Source: UBA8389 sp942493385 (GTDB lineage: Bacteria > Bacteroidota > Bacteroidia > Bacteroidales > UBA1402). From it: a stretch of 64,000 bases of DNA. Positions 8,937-17,596 of this stretch are shown piece after piece. Both the position numbers and the translations under genes were made by a program. Each line of letters begins with the position of its first letter. The first letter of the stretch is position 1. The stretch covers positions 3,038,001-3,102,000 of the forward strand of contig OW818699.1 in the NCBI GenBank assembly GCA_942493385.1, given 5' to 3'. The notes under the pieces were generated by a model. It did no database searches. It was given only the letters and a program-made list of their open reading frames with translations, and was not told the origin of the DNA.

Positions 8937-8965
8937 AGACACCAACATAACAACGTTGGTGTCTT
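8937..8965 (-). terminator. Rho-independent terminator downstream of the coiled-coil lipoprotein gene
   Basis: The stem AAGACACCAAC / GTTGGTGTCTT has a 7-nt loop and is followed on the minus strand by a T-tract. It closes the transcript of the gene ending at 8989 before the next gene start at 8876. Confidence 0.8.
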
Positions 8966-8988
8966 CAGAGATCTTTGCTTGAACGTAA

Positions 8989-9867
8989 CTATTTTTTCAC
9001 CACCAAGTATTTGGACACACTCCAAAAACTGGAAGGATCGGTGATGGAAATTGTGATCTTCTTGTCGGCACCGGTTACCAAACGATAACTGCTTTGAGGG
9101 TGTGATGACAATATCTGAATACTCGTGCTGTTGGTGGCTATCAACGAAACCTTTCGCAAATCGACCTTGGTGAAGGCGGTCTTGTCAAAATCATTTTTCA
9201 TCACTTTCGGAGACTGAAAAAGACCTGCATCAATAACAATCTTCGCATCTTTAAGTTGTTTCGAGGTGGCAATGCAATACCAAGCCGTATTATTTTCCGC
9301 AATCTGTTCATTAATGGTGGTTTGCTGCCTTTCCAACTCATTCTGCTGCTGATTCACGGTAGTAGTCAATTCATCAATGACAATGTTTTTATGAGCTAGT
9401 TCTGTTTGAAGGGTTTGAATTTGAGCCCCTTGTTCATCCATTTTGGCTTGTAAGAGATTGATGGTCTCAGTCAGTTTGTTGTTTGCTTCGGTCAACAAAC
9501 CGTTCGCTTTTCTTTTTTTGGCCTCCAGATTACGAAGTTCAGCGATTTTCGCTTTGTTTTGCTCCATGCTTTCCTTGATTGCTTTCATTTGAGCAACGAT
9601 AAGTTCACGTTGGTTGAGACTTTTGCCTTCCACACCTTTCATGTTCAGCTGAACTTGTTTTTCATTTTCGCTGATTACCTTGAACCCAGATTCAATGTCG
9701 TTCAAAAGAGCGATGGTTTGGTAGAAATTGGAATCCAGAACCTGCTTTTCGATGGCGATGGAATCTCGTGTAGCTACGGCTGCTTTGTATTTACTGGATT
9801 TCTCAACACACGATGCCGAAAGTAAAGCGAGTGCCGCTAGGAATACATAAAATTTGGTTGCTTTCAT
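8989..9867 (-). CDS. Coiled-coil lipoprotein, function unknown
   Basis: 292 residues with a lipoprotein signal peptide (LLSASC; Cys20). The middle, about residues 60-190, is a long charged coiled coil rich in Glu, Lys, Gln and Asn. A C-terminal domain of about 100 residues (from NTAWYCIATSKQLKDAK to the end) is mostly beta. This architecture is common in Bacteroidetes envelope lipoproteins, but I recognise no catalytic motif. It is monocistronic between a terminator at 8937-8965 and an AT-rich dyad at 9931-9959. Function is not assigned. Confidence 0.72.
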   Translation of the reverse strand: MKATKFYVFLAALALLSASCVEKSSKYKAAVATRDSIAIEKQVLDSNFYQTIALLNDIESGFKVISENEKQVQLNMKGVEGKSLNQRELIVAQMKAIKESMEQNKAKIAELRNLEAKKRKANGLLTEANNKLTETINLLQAKMDEQGAQIQTLQTELAHKNIVIDELTTTVNQQQNELERQQTTINEQIAENNTAWYCIATSKQLKDAKIVIDAGLFQSPKVMKNDFDKTAFTKVDLRKVSLIATNSTSIQILSSHPQSSYRLVTGADKKITISITDPSSFWSVSKYLVVKK

Positions 9868-9930
9868 CTTTTTGAAGTTTTAGGGCTTTTTAATGAGATG
9901 ACAAAGTTGAGCAACCTGAGCACAAATTCG

Positions 9931-9959
9931 TTATATAACTTTGATTATTAGTTATATAA
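9931..9959. repeat. Perfect AT-only inverted repeat (10 bp arms)
   Basis: TTATATAACT and AGTTATATAA are separated by 9 nt, in the gap between the histidine kinase stop (9983) and the coiled-coil lipoprotein start (9867), both on the minus strand. The arms are almost entirely A/T, with no following T-tract, so a terminator is not obvious. A protein-binding dyad upstream of the lipoprotein gene is equally possible. Confidence 0.55.
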
Positions 9960-9982
9960 TTCACACTTTCTAATGACTATTA

Positions 9983-11686
9983 TCATTCAACAGGTTTCAT
10001 GGGTAGCCCCAAAGTAAAGGTTGATCCTTTTTCCAATTCGCTTTCAATTTGAAGCGTTCCACCGTTCTTATCAAGCAGTTCTTTGCAGAGAACCAAACCG
10101 ATACCTGTACCCTTTTCCATTTTAGTTCCTGGTGTGGAGGTGTTTTCTCCCATGCTGAAAAGTTTGCTCATCATTTCCGGTTTGATGCCCTGGCCTGTAT
10201 CTTGAACAGAAACTTCAACACTATTTTGTTTTTGGGTAGAAGTAAAAGTGATGCTTCCGTATTCGGGTGTGTATTTAAGGGCATTGTTCAATAAATTTCT
10301 CAGCACGGTATTAATGGAATTCTCATCGACGTACGCATTAATTTCTTTCGAAACGTCATTAATTACCGTGATTTTTTTGTTTTCAGCCATTGCCCTATAA
10401 AGTGAAATGCAATCGTCAATTACGTATTTCAAGTAAATAAAATCTTTATGTATCTCATAATTGTTTAAATGCAATCGGCTCCATTCCAGTAAATTACCCA
10501 AAAGTTTATCGGTTGAGACAGCCGTATCGTGAAGCATATGAATATACAACAATCGATCTTCCTCACTTATTTCATTGCCTTTTTCATCGAGAAGTTCGGA
10601 GAATCCAATGATGGTACTGAATGGTGATTTCAGATCGTGTGCGATGATGGATAAAATTTTATCTTTTGCGGAAATAATTCCCTGAAGTTTTAATTCCAAC
10701 ACCTTCTGCTCAGTAATATCCTTTGCTATTCCACCCATTAGGATGGGTGTCCCATTATCGTCGTATATAATGGATACTCTGTCATGAAGCCAGGTGATTT
10801 TGCCATCCGGTCGAACCACCCTGTATTCGGCATTCGCATAGCCGTTACGGTATAAATCTTCATTGAGTTTGGAGACAATCTGCCTATCTTCCGGATGCGC
10901 CAATTCCTTCCACAAATCTGGATTCTTAACAAAATCGGTAGAGGAGTATCCGTAAATGCGTTCAAAAGAATTGTTCAAATCCTCCACTTCGGTACCGTTT
11001 CCGTTGGCCCTCCATGCAATGTCCGTCAGATTATTTATCATCAAGTCAAATCTAGAGATATTGGTTTCCAACTTCTTTCTACTTATCAACAACTCATTGT
11101 TGGCTTGAAGTTTATGTATGAGAACGGTTGCCAGATTGGATAAGGTTTCGATGGCAAGTACGGTTTCCTCATTCATAATTCCTAACTTCATGATTTGCTT
11201 AGGGATAAACAAGGAAAGCCCACCGAAATAGGTGCCATCCATATAAAAGACAGTGGTATACAAATCGGAAACTCCGGTAAGCTCTTCAATTGCCTTGCAG
11301 GTGGTTTTATTGATATTTCCAACCGAAATACCATAGATGCCTTCCTCAAAACGATAAAGCTTTCTACTTTCAAAAGCTTGCTTGTGTTTTTCTGCCAATT
11401 CGTCGAATGGAAAGTCCAATTCATACGGATCCTTCCCCAGAATCAGTTTTATGGTTTTAAGGAATTTTTCTACACCATGCATCTGAACGATTCTGAAATG
11501 CTTTTGGTCTGGCTGAAGTTTGCTTACCAAGCAGATTGCACCTGGAATTATTTTTGTGAGTGCAGAAGCCAAGATTTTGTAAATCTCACGCTCCTCTCCA
11601 ATCTCCAGTAATTGTAGTGAAGTTTCATTCAATACCTCAACAATGGAGGGATTTGTTTCACGAGCGTGTATGACATCCTTGGCCAT
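9983..11686 (-). CDS. GAF-PAS sensor histidine kinase (orphan)
   Basis: 567 residues, no signal peptide and no membrane helix, so cytoplasmic. An N-terminal GAF-like region spans about 20-195, a PAS/PAC domain about 205-330 (ERIYGYSSTDF, RPDGKITWLHDRV), then HisKA with the phosphorylated His350 in IIAHDLKSPF. The HATPase_c domain has the N box NLLNNALKY (464-472), G1 DTGQGI (496-501) and G2 GTGIGL (526-531). All kinase boxes look intact. No response regulator is encoded next to it, so its partner must be elsewhere. The signal is unknown; GAF and PAS domains often bind small ligands or redox cofactors. Confidence 0.88.
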   Translation of the reverse strand: MAKDVIHARETNPSIVEVLNETSLQLLEIGEEREIYKILASALTKIIPGAICLVSKLQPDQKHFRIVQMHGVEKFLKTIKLILGKDPYELDFPFDELAEKHKQAFESRKLYRFEEGIYGISVGNINKTTCKAIEELTGVSDLYTTVFYMDGTYFGGLSLFIPKQIMKLGIMNEETVLAIETLSNLATVLIHKLQANNELLISRKKLETNISRFDLMINNLTDIAWRANGNGTEVEDLNNSFERIYGYSSTDFVKNPDLWKELAHPEDRQIVSKLNEDLYRNGYANAEYRVVRPDGKITWLHDRVSIIYDDNGTPILMGGIAKDITEQKVLELKLQGIISAKDKILSIIAHDLKSPFSTIIGFSELLDEKGNEISEEDRLLYIHMLHDTAVSTDKLLGNLLEWSRLHLNNYEIHKDFIYLKYVIDDCISLYRAMAENKKITVINDVSKEINAYVDENSINTVLRNLLNNALKYTPEYGSITFTSTQKQNSVEVSVQDTGQGIKPEMMSKLFSMGENTSTPGTKMEKGTGIGLVLCKELLDKNGGTLQIESELEKGSTFTLGLPMKPVE

Positions 11687-11741
11687 AACGATTCCTTAAG
11701 TATGTTGTAAAAAATGAAGTAAAGCGAGGAGTTAACAGTCA

Positions 11742-11770
11742 TAAAGATAAAAATAATTACCATAATCCAA
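11742..11770 (-). promoter_or_regulatory. Promoter for the histidine kinase gene
   Basis: On the minus strand TTG (11768-11770), an 18-nt spacer and TATCTTTA (11742-11749, one mismatch to TAnnTTTG) match a Bacteroidetes sigma-ABfr promoter about 55 nt before the start codon. Confidence 0.5.
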
Positions 11771-11800
11771 TCACGAAATGTTTTTTTTAATTGTATTTTT

Positions 11801-12706
11801 TTAACCCCCAAAAATAATTTCCAACTCATAGTGTTTGAAAATTGCAGATGCTCGGTCCATCTCTTCTTTGGTGGGTTCACGCAGTTCCCCTTGCTCGTAT
11901 TCTTTTCCAAGTTTCAAATACTTATTACCGGCAATGTTGTGGTATGCCAGAATGTTGACCACTTTCTTATCACCTGCCAGCGAAGCAATGAATGCAGCGG
12001 ACTTCTCTACATTGTCTTCGTCCGTATTTACTCCACCGATAAATGGTATGCGAATGTTGATGTTGGCACCGGTCTTGGCCAAATCCTGCAAGTTGCTTAA
12101 AATCAATTCATTGCTTACTCCGGTGTACTTTTTGTGCTGAACCGGATCCATGTGCTTGAGATCGTATAGAAAAAGATCGGTGCGCTTGGCCACTTCCAAC
12201 AGTTTGGCCGTTTCAGTAAAACCGGTGGTGTCGACTGCTCTGTGAAAGCCGCTTTTACCGCAGGCATCCAGCAGTTTGATCAAGAAAGGATAATGCTGCA
12301 TCGGTTCACCGCCAGAAAACGTGACACCACCACCGGATTGGTCAATCACGATGCGCTCCTTCTCGATTTCGGCCATGATGTTTTCAACCGTTTCCTGGTA
12401 GCCCGTCATCTCGATGGCTTTGGTGGGGCATACTTCAGCGCATTTGCCACATAAATTGCATTTCGCCCAATCCGTAACGATGCCTTCACGAGTCAGCGTC
12501 AGCGCATCGTACGGGCAAATCTCGATGCAAGCCTGCGCCCCGATGCACTTAGATGAATTGTACATTTTCTCGATCCGTGCCGAAAAACTTTCCGGATTGT
12601 GGCACCATTGGCAACGAAGCGGGCAACCTTTAAAAAAGATGGTAACTCGGATGCCTGGGCCATCGTTGATGGAATACCGCTTGATGTCGAAAATGGTGGC
12701 CGTCAT
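11801..12706 (-). CDS. Glycyl-radical enzyme activating enzyme (radical SAM)
   Basis: 301 residues. The radical-SAM motif CPLRCQWC (Cys28-x3-Cys32-x2-Cys35) binds the [4Fe-4S] cluster that cleaves S-adenosylmethionine. GGVTFSGGEP is the SAM-binding GGE region. A ferredoxin-like insert follows the first motif (residues 50-95): the second cluster motif is complete (Cys83, 86, 89, 93), but the first reads C54-x2-A57-x2-C60-x3-C64, lacking one cysteine. Role: generates the glycyl radical on the enzyme encoded immediately upstream (3-nt gap, same operon). Length and insert fit the two-cluster class of PFL-activase-like proteins that serve dehydratases and decarboxylases. Confidence 0.92.
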   Translation of the reverse strand: MTATIFDIKRYSINDGPGIRVTIFFKGCPLRCQWCHNPESFSARIEKMYNSSKCIGAQACIEICPYDALTLTREGIVTDWAKCNLCGKCAEVCPTKAIEMTGYQETVENIMAEIEKERIVIDQSGGGVTFSGGEPMQHYPFLIKLLDACGKSGFHRAVDTTGFTETAKLLEVAKRTDLFLYDLKHMDPVQHKKYTGVSNELILSNLQDLAKTGANINIRIPFIGGVNTDEDNVEKSAAFIASLAGDKKVVNILAYHNIAGNKYLKLGKEYEQGELREPTKEEMDRASAIFKHYELEIIFGG

Positions 12707-12709
12707 CCT

Positions 12710-15169
12710 TTAGAACGATTCATTTTCGGTACGTTCAATCACTTCTTGTTGCAAGTCGCCATTCATGTCGTTGAAATAGTCGCTGTAACCGGCCATGCGC
12801 ACTAGCAAATCCTTGTAATCCTCAGGTTGTGCCTGTGCTGCAAGCAGGGTCGCCGTATCCACGATGTTGAACTGGATGTGGTGTCCACCCATGGTGAAAT
12901 AGCTGCGAATCAAACTGCCCAATTTCACCAAATCCTGGTCGCGTTTGAGCAAGCTCGGCAGAAAGCGTTGATTGAGCAGCGTGCCGCCCGATTTAACGTG
13001 GTCGAGTTTGGTCAGCGATTTGATCACCGCCGAAGGTCCGTGCGTGTCGCAACCGTGCGAAGGCGAGGTTCCGTCCGAAATCGATTTCCCCGCATGCCTG
13101 CCGTTGGGCGTGGCACCCAGCACTTTGCCAAAATAGATGTGGCAAGTGGTGGAAAGCATGTTCAGGTGATACGTTTCACCTTTGATGTTGGGCTTGCCGT
13201 CGATGGCCTTCAGAAGGTCGTTGTACACACGAACAGCAATGGTGTCGGCATATTCGTCGTCGTTGCCAAAAAACGGCGTGCGGTTGATGATGGTCTGGCG
13301 CAAAATTTCCTCTTTCTCGAAATTCTTTGAAACCGCATCCAAAATGCGTTCCATCGTGAACGTCTTGTCCTCGAAAACGTGCTTCTTCAGCGTGGAAAGG
13401 CTGTCCGTCACGGTGCCCAATCCAGTGCACTGAATATAACTGGTGTTGTAACGGGGACCACCGTCGTAATAGTCCTTACCCCTTTTGATGCAATCCTCAA
13501 TGACCACCGACAAGAAAGGTGCGGGTGCATACTTGGCAAACATGCGGTCGATGTAATTGCTCACCTTGATTTTCAGGTCCACAATATAATTCAGTTGTCG
13601 GTTGAAGGCGTCGTAAAGGTCTTCGTACGTCTTAAAGGTTAGCGGATCACCGCTCTGCATGCCAGCAATCTTGCCGGTAACAGGGTCGAGGCCGTTGTTC
13701 AAAGTAACTTCCAAAATCTTAGGAACATTCAAATAGCCGGTGAGCAGGTAGGCTTCCTTGCCGAACGCGCCCACTTCGATGCAACCGCTGCAACCGCCTT
13801 CTCGAGCATCCTGCAAGGTTTTTCCTTGGTTCAGCAGTTCCAAAACATAAATATCGGGGTTGAAAACAGACGGATAGCCGTGCCCCTGGCGAATGACCTC
13901 ACAGGATCTTTTCAGAAACTTGTCAGGAGTTTTGGCGCTGATGTGCACCGAATTGCCAGGTTGGAGCATGTGCAGTTCCTCCACCACTTCCAGCATGATG
14001 TACGAAACCTCATTCACACCGTCCGAACCGTCTGGACGGATGCCACCGATGTTGATGTTGGTGAAGTCGTTGTAAGTGCCGCTTTCGCGTGCCGTAATGC
14101 CCACTTTGGGCGGTGCGGTGTGGTTGTTCACCTTGATCCAGAAGCAGCAGATGAGCTCCTTGGCTTCGTCTCTGGTCAATGTTCCAGCTGCCAGTTCTTT
14201 TTTGTAGAACGGTTCGAGATGCTGGTCGAAATGGCCTGGATTCATGGCATCCCATCCGTTCAGTTCGGTGATGGTGCCCAAATGGCAGAACCAGTACATC
14301 TGAATGGCTTCCCAGAACGTGCGTGGAGCATTGGCTGGAACCCAGCGGCAGACTTCGGCGATGCGCTTCAAATCTTGTTGCCGTTTCGGGTCAGTTTCGG
14401 TTTTGGCCTTTTCCTCAGCCAGTTCGGCATGGCGTTCTGCAAAAACGATGACGGCATCACAGGAAATGTCCATGGCCTTGAGCTCTTCCAATTTGTCGGT
14501 GGCTTCCGGGTCGTTCATGAAGTCCAGCTTATCGATTTCTGCAGCAATTTCGGCCTTGTATTGGAGCATGCCTTTTTGGTAGATGGTTCCGTCAAGTGCG
14601 GTGTGTCCGGGGGCACGTTGCTCCATGAATTCGGTGAAGAGTCCGGCCTGATAGGCTGCTTTCCACTCCTCGGGTACATGGCTGAAGATGCGTTCACGCT
14701 GCGTACGACCTTTCCAGTAAGGAATCACGACGCGTTCGTACGTGTCGATGTCTTCTTGCGTGGACGTGTAGCGTTGCATTTCGCGGGTGTTGAGCACGTG
14801 AAGGTCTTCCACGCTGTGGCAGGTGAGTTCAGGGAACGTTGGTACCGCTTTGGGTGCTGGGCCGCGTTCGGCGACAATTAGCTCGTCCTCATTGAAATAC
14901 AGGGTTTTGCGCTTGCAGATCTCAAGGAAGTTGAGGGCTCGCAATACCGGAATGGAGTATTTACCGTCGTTTTGTTGGTAGAATTCGGTTTCGATGAGCG
15001 CGCGTTCGATGGAAATGGAGGGTTCTGCCTCGAACGATTGTTTGCGAAGGCGCTGAATGCGTTCATTCATGCCTGGACCGATTAGACTGAGGATGGGTTT
15101 GTAAAAGTTGCCTTCGGCTGCGGCTGGGCGCAACGGAGTTGTCGTATGCTTTTTGATGTCTTCGAACAT
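12710..15169 (-). CDS. hypD: Glycyl radical enzyme, trans-4-hydroxy-L-proline dehydratase-like
   Basis: 819 residues, the usual size of PFL/dehydratase-type glycyl radical enzymes. The thiyl-radical cysteine is Cys463 in GGCSGCIEVG, with the general base Glu465. The radical glycine is Gly794 in VRMAGYSDYF. The segment SGCIEVGAFGKEAYLLTGYL and the preceding NIGGIRPDGSDGVNEVSY resemble the hydroxyproline dehydratase (HypD) branch as I recall it, not pyruvate formate-lyase (which has two adjacent cysteines). Role if correct: dehydration of trans-4-hydroxyproline to pyrroline-5-carboxylate under strict anaerobiosis. No proC lies nearby, so substrate is inferred from motif only. The activase follows in the same operon. 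Confidence 0.72.
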   Translation of the reverse strand: MFEDIKKHTTTPLRPAAAEGNFYKPILSLIGPGMNERIQRLRKQSFEAEPSISIERALIETEFYQQNDGKYSIPVLRALNFLEICKRKTLYFNEDELIVAERGPAPKAVPTFPELTCHSVEDLHVLNTREMQRYTSTQEDIDTYERVVIPYWKGRTQRERIFSHVPEEWKAAYQAGLFTEFMEQRAPGHTALDGTIYQKGMLQYKAEIAAEIDKLDFMNDPEATDKLEELKAMDISCDAVIVFAERHAELAEEKAKTETDPKRQQDLKRIAEVCRWVPANAPRTFWEAIQMYWFCHLGTITELNGWDAMNPGHFDQHLEPFYKKELAAGTLTRDEAKELICCFWIKVNNHTAPPKVGITARESGTYNDFTNINIGGIRPDGSDGVNEVSYIMLEVVEELHMLQPGNSVHISAKTPDKFLKRSCEVIRQGHGYPSVFNPDIYVLELLNQGKTLQDAREGGCSGCIEVGAFGKEAYLLTGYLNVPKILEVTLNNGLDPVTGKIAGMQSGDPLTFKTYEDLYDAFNRQLNYIVDLKIKVSNYIDRMFAKYAPAPFLSVVIEDCIKRGKDYYDGGPRYNTSYIQCTGLGTVTDSLSTLKKHVFEDKTFTMERILDAVSKNFEKEEILRQTIINRTPFFGNDDEYADTIAVRVYNDLLKAIDGKPNIKGETYHLNMLSTTCHIYFGKVLGATPNGRHAGKSISDGTSPSHGCDTHGPSAVIKSLTKLDHVKSGGTLLNQRFLPSLLKRDQDLVKLGSLIRSYFTMGGHHIQFNIVDTATLLAAQAQPEDYKDLLVRMAGYSDYFNDMNGDLQQEVIERTENESF

Positions 15170-15381
15170 GATGACGGATTTTTAAGAAAATGGGTGGAAG
15201 GGCTCTTATAATGAAGAGCAGAATTGGCGAAAAGGGGGATTCTCGCTTAAATGTAGAACATCAGGCAACTGAAAAGCCGTCTGTAGGTCTTGATGAGAGA
15301 AGGTGTGTAAGCCGCATTTTCCATAAAAAAACAATCCTTGTTGGGCTGGTTACAAAAATAGTGAAATTTCCTAAATATCCA
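15170..15381. other. Intergenic region between divergent hypD-like and GT9 genes
   Basis: About 210 nt without a gene. It contains a small dyad, GCTCTT-N6-AAGAGC (15202-15219), 33 nt before the glycyl radical enzyme start. A minus-strand TACATTTA box (15248-15255) is a possible -7 element for that operon. No riboswitch is recognised. Confidence 0.4.
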
Positions 15382-15389
15382 TATCTTTG
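15382..15389 (+). promoter_or_regulatory. Promoter -7 element for the GT9 gene
   Basis: TATCTTTG is a perfect TAnnTTTG match 17 nt before the start codon at 15407. A convincing -33 TTG is not seen at the usual distance. Confidence 0.5.
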
Positions 15390-15406
15390 AATCAGAATCC
15401 TTCAGC

Positions 15407-16456
15407 ATGAGCACGAACAAGAAAAACATCAACCGTTTCAGGAAAAAATTACTGATAGCGCTTACACAAAACATTGGCACCCGTTCCTCCATGAAAATGG
15501 GCGACTTTGACCAGACTAAAGTGCGTAGTGTGCTGATAATTCGGCCGAACCACCGTTTGGGAAACCAATTGCTCATGACACCCATCGTTCAGGAGGTGGA
15601 AGAAACCTTTCCAAACGCGCGCATCGATTTGTTTACCGGGAAAATTGCTCCGGTTTTGTTCCAAAATTACCATCGGGTAGACCGGATCATTCGGATACCA
15701 AGAAAGCCGTTTAAGGAGCTGTTCAAGTATCTCAAAGCATGGATTTCAATTCGAAAGAAATGGTATGATCTTGTTGTCAATGTTGACAAGAGCTCCTCTT
15801 CTGGTAGGTTGGCAACAAGTTTTGCACGTGGCAAGTACAAAATTCACGGGGAGCAGGTAGATGAAATCTTGATACAACATCCCGATTACCAGCATATTGC
15901 CAAATATCCGGTGTACAACCTACGGTATGCACTGTCCTTATTGGGTATCGAAGAAACTGAAAAGGAAATGCCTTGCCTGAATCTCAAATTAAGCGACCAG
16001 GAGCTGGTTCATGGTAAACTTCAACTTCTGTCGCTCGTTGAAGACAAAAGCAAGCCTGTCATTTGTCTGTATACTTTTGCAACCGGAGCCAAATGCTACA
16101 CCAAATCCTGGTGGATCGCTTTTTATGAGGAGCTGAAAACCAGATACCCCAATTATACGATTCTTGAAATATTGCCCGTTGAGAACATTTCCATGATTGC
16201 TTTCAAGGCGCCCTCCTTCTACAGCACGAACATACGCCAGATGGCTTCAGTCATGGCCAACTCGGCCGTTTTCATAGGCGCCGATTGCGGCATCATGCAT
16301 TTGGCCAGCGCCGCCCCCACTCCCACCTTCGGTTTCTTTTCCGTAACCAATCCGCTGTGTTATGCGCCCTACAACAAAGGCAGCAAGGCGTTTGTCACGA
16401 CTGTACTGGAAAACGAGACGATTTTTAAGGAATTGGACAATCTATTGAATTCCTAA
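15407..16456 (+). CDS. Glycosyltransferase family 9 (heptosyltransferase-like)
   Basis: 349 residues, no signal peptide. The N-terminal Rossmann half begins with SVLIIRPNHRLGNQLLMTPI, the typical GT9 start (usually R-x-x-x-x-GD; here R-x-x-x-LGNQ). The C-terminal donor-binding half has the GADCGIMHLASA motif typical of heptosyltransferases (GxDTGxxHLA), near residues 295-305. Family role: transfer of heptose or a related sugar to the lipopolysaccharide core at the inner face of the inner membrane. It stands alone with its own promoter and terminator, without other LPS genes in view. Confidence 0.85.
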   Translation: MSTNKKNINRFRKKLLIALTQNIGTRSSMKMGDFDQTKVRSVLIIRPNHRLGNQLLMTPIVQEVEETFPNARIDLFTGKIAPVLFQNYHRVDRIIRIPRKPFKELFKYLKAWISIRKKWYDLVVNVDKSSSSGRLATSFARGKYKIHGEQVDEILIQHPDYQHIAKYPVYNLRYALSLLGIEETEKEMPCLNLKLSDQELVHGKLQLLSLVEDKSKPVICLYTFATGAKCYTKSWWIAFYEELKTRYPNYTILEILPVENISMIAFKAPSFYSTNIRQMASVMANSAVFIGADCGIMHLASAAPTPTFGFFSVTNPLCYAPYNKGSKAFVTTVLENETIFKELDNLLNS

Positions 16457-16460
16457 ACTT

Positions 16461-16498
16461 AAAAAGCCCCTGTGAAAATAAATCGCAGGGGCTTTTTT
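16461..16498. terminator. Bidirectional terminator between the GT9 gene and a convergent lipoprotein gene
   Basis: AAAAAGCCCCTG / CAGGGGCTTTTTT form a strong GC stem flanked by A and T tracts on the two sides, suiting termination in both directions. Confidence 0.88.
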
Positions 16499-16515
16499 AT
16501 GATTAGAATAAACAA

Positions 16516-17451
16516 TCAATAATACGTGATGGTGCGTGTTTCGGTGGTATACGCACTCCAAGTTGTTTCACCGGTTGAATATCGGGTTTGACGGCTGGTC
16601 CAGTTTCCGGCACTGTCGTAGACGTAATTGGCCCATTGACTGGCCCAAGAGTCGGAGGATTCCTCGGTAATATCCTTTTTATCGTTGTAGGTATAATTGG
16701 TCGTAGACACATTGTTGTTTGTACCCGTATAGGTATTGACTACCTTTTTTACCAGAAGGTAAGTATCATCCGATTGAAAGGTATAGGCACGATTGTCGTC
16801 GTAGCTTGGTCCGTAGAATCCTTCTTCGTACGTTAGGAACATGCCGTTGGTGGCATACGTCATGTTTCTGCAATAGCTCCAGGGCATGAGTACGCTGGAT
16901 GGATAATCACCCGTATACTCTACAATGGCTGTATCATTGGGAACACCATTTGCTGAACTTACTATCCAAAGGTCCGATCCATGGAATACAAAGTCCTGCC
17001 GATTCGTCGAGTAGATGATTGCCGATAAAGATGGGACCAGACCCATTTCATAGATGTGGAAGGCCCCACGTGGTATGTATTTCCCGGTATTCTCATATTC
17101 ATAAGTTGTTACCGAAGTGGAGGTTGTACGTTGTGCACTGTTGGAGCTGTACGTGTTGGTGGCAGTTTCAGTAACTAACTTTCCATTTTCATACGTATAA
17201 ACGTAGCTGTTGGAATAGGTTGAGCCTGTCGTTACTTTCGAAGTCAGATTTCCATCGGTGTTGAACGTGTAAACAGTTTGACCTTCGGTTTCTAACGTAA
17301 GCGTATGAACCGCACCACGCAGTTTCATTTTGGTCAGTGCATTGGCATTCCAATAATTGGTGGTGTCGCCGTTAACACCTTCTTGATCGCAGGAAGAAAA
17401 AAAGCCTAAGGCCAAAACTAAAACAGCGGAGACGAGCAATCGTGTTTTCAT
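16516..17451 (-). CDS. Secreted lipoprotein with YD-like sequence repeats, function unknown
   Basis: The start at 17451 gives a normal lipoprotein signal peptide (MKTRLLVSAV through FFSSC, Cys21), about 311 residues; the frame extends to 17493 without benefit. The mature protein is rich in Tyr, Thr, Ser and Asn. It contains short elements such as YTFNTDGNLTSK, YTYENGKLV, NYTYNDKKD and YVYDSAGNWTSR that resemble degenerate YD/RHS-type beta repeats. No enzymatic motif is seen. A promoter (TTG, 18 nt, CATCTTTG at 17479-17507 on the minus strand) fits the chosen start. Confidence 0.72.
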   Translation of the reverse strand: MKTRLLVSAVLVLALGFFSSCDQEGVNGDTTNYWNANALTKMKLRGAVHTLTLETEGQTVYTFNTDGNLTSKVTTGSTYSNSYVYTYENGKLVTETATNTYSSNSAQRTTSTSVTTYEYENTGKYIPRGAFHIYEMGLVPSLSAIIYSTNRQDFVFHGSDLWIVSSANGVPNDTAIVEYTGDYPSSVLMPWSYCRNMTYATNGMFLTYEEGFYGPSYDDNRAYTFQSDDTYLLVKKVVNTYTGTNNNVSTTNYTYNDKKDITEESSDSWASQWANYVYDSAGNWTSRQTRYSTGETTWSAYTTETRTITYY

Positions 17452-17478
17452 AAGAGTAGGTTTAGAAGTTTGTTGACG

Positions 17479-17507
17479 CAAAGATGCCATCAAAACGTCA
17501 AAACCAA
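17479..17507 (-). promoter_or_regulatory. Promoter for the YD-like lipoprotein gene
   Basis: Minus strand TTG (17505-17507), 18-nt spacer, CATCTTTG (17479-17486, one mismatch to TAnnTTTG), about 28 nt upstream of the start at 17451. It also overlaps the longer reading frame, supporting the shorter start. Confidence 0.45.
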
Positions 17508-17544
17508 TTGTTCTAAACGTAAAAAATAGGATGCAAAAAGTAAA

Positions 17545-17566
17545 AAAGCACCGTTTTAGGTGCTTT
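17545..17566 (-). terminator. Terminator downstream of the OsmC gene
   Basis: AAAGCACC / GGTGCTTT stem with a 6-nt loop, followed on the minus strand by a run of T. It lies 31 nt after the OsmC stop codon. Confidence 0.78.
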
Positions 17567-17596
17567 AGAGTAGTGTATTGGAATGAATGAACAAGA

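Noticed and set aside
13826..14881. Long plus-strand open frame (351 codons) over the glycyl radical enzyme.
   Set aside because: It is antisense to a gene with complete catalytic motifs and shows no domain; open antisense frames are expected in codon-biased genes.
15202..15219. GCTCTT/AAGAGC dyad before the glycyl radical enzyme as a riboswitch or operator.
   Set aside because: Only 6-bp arms and no surrounding structure; mentioned but not called.
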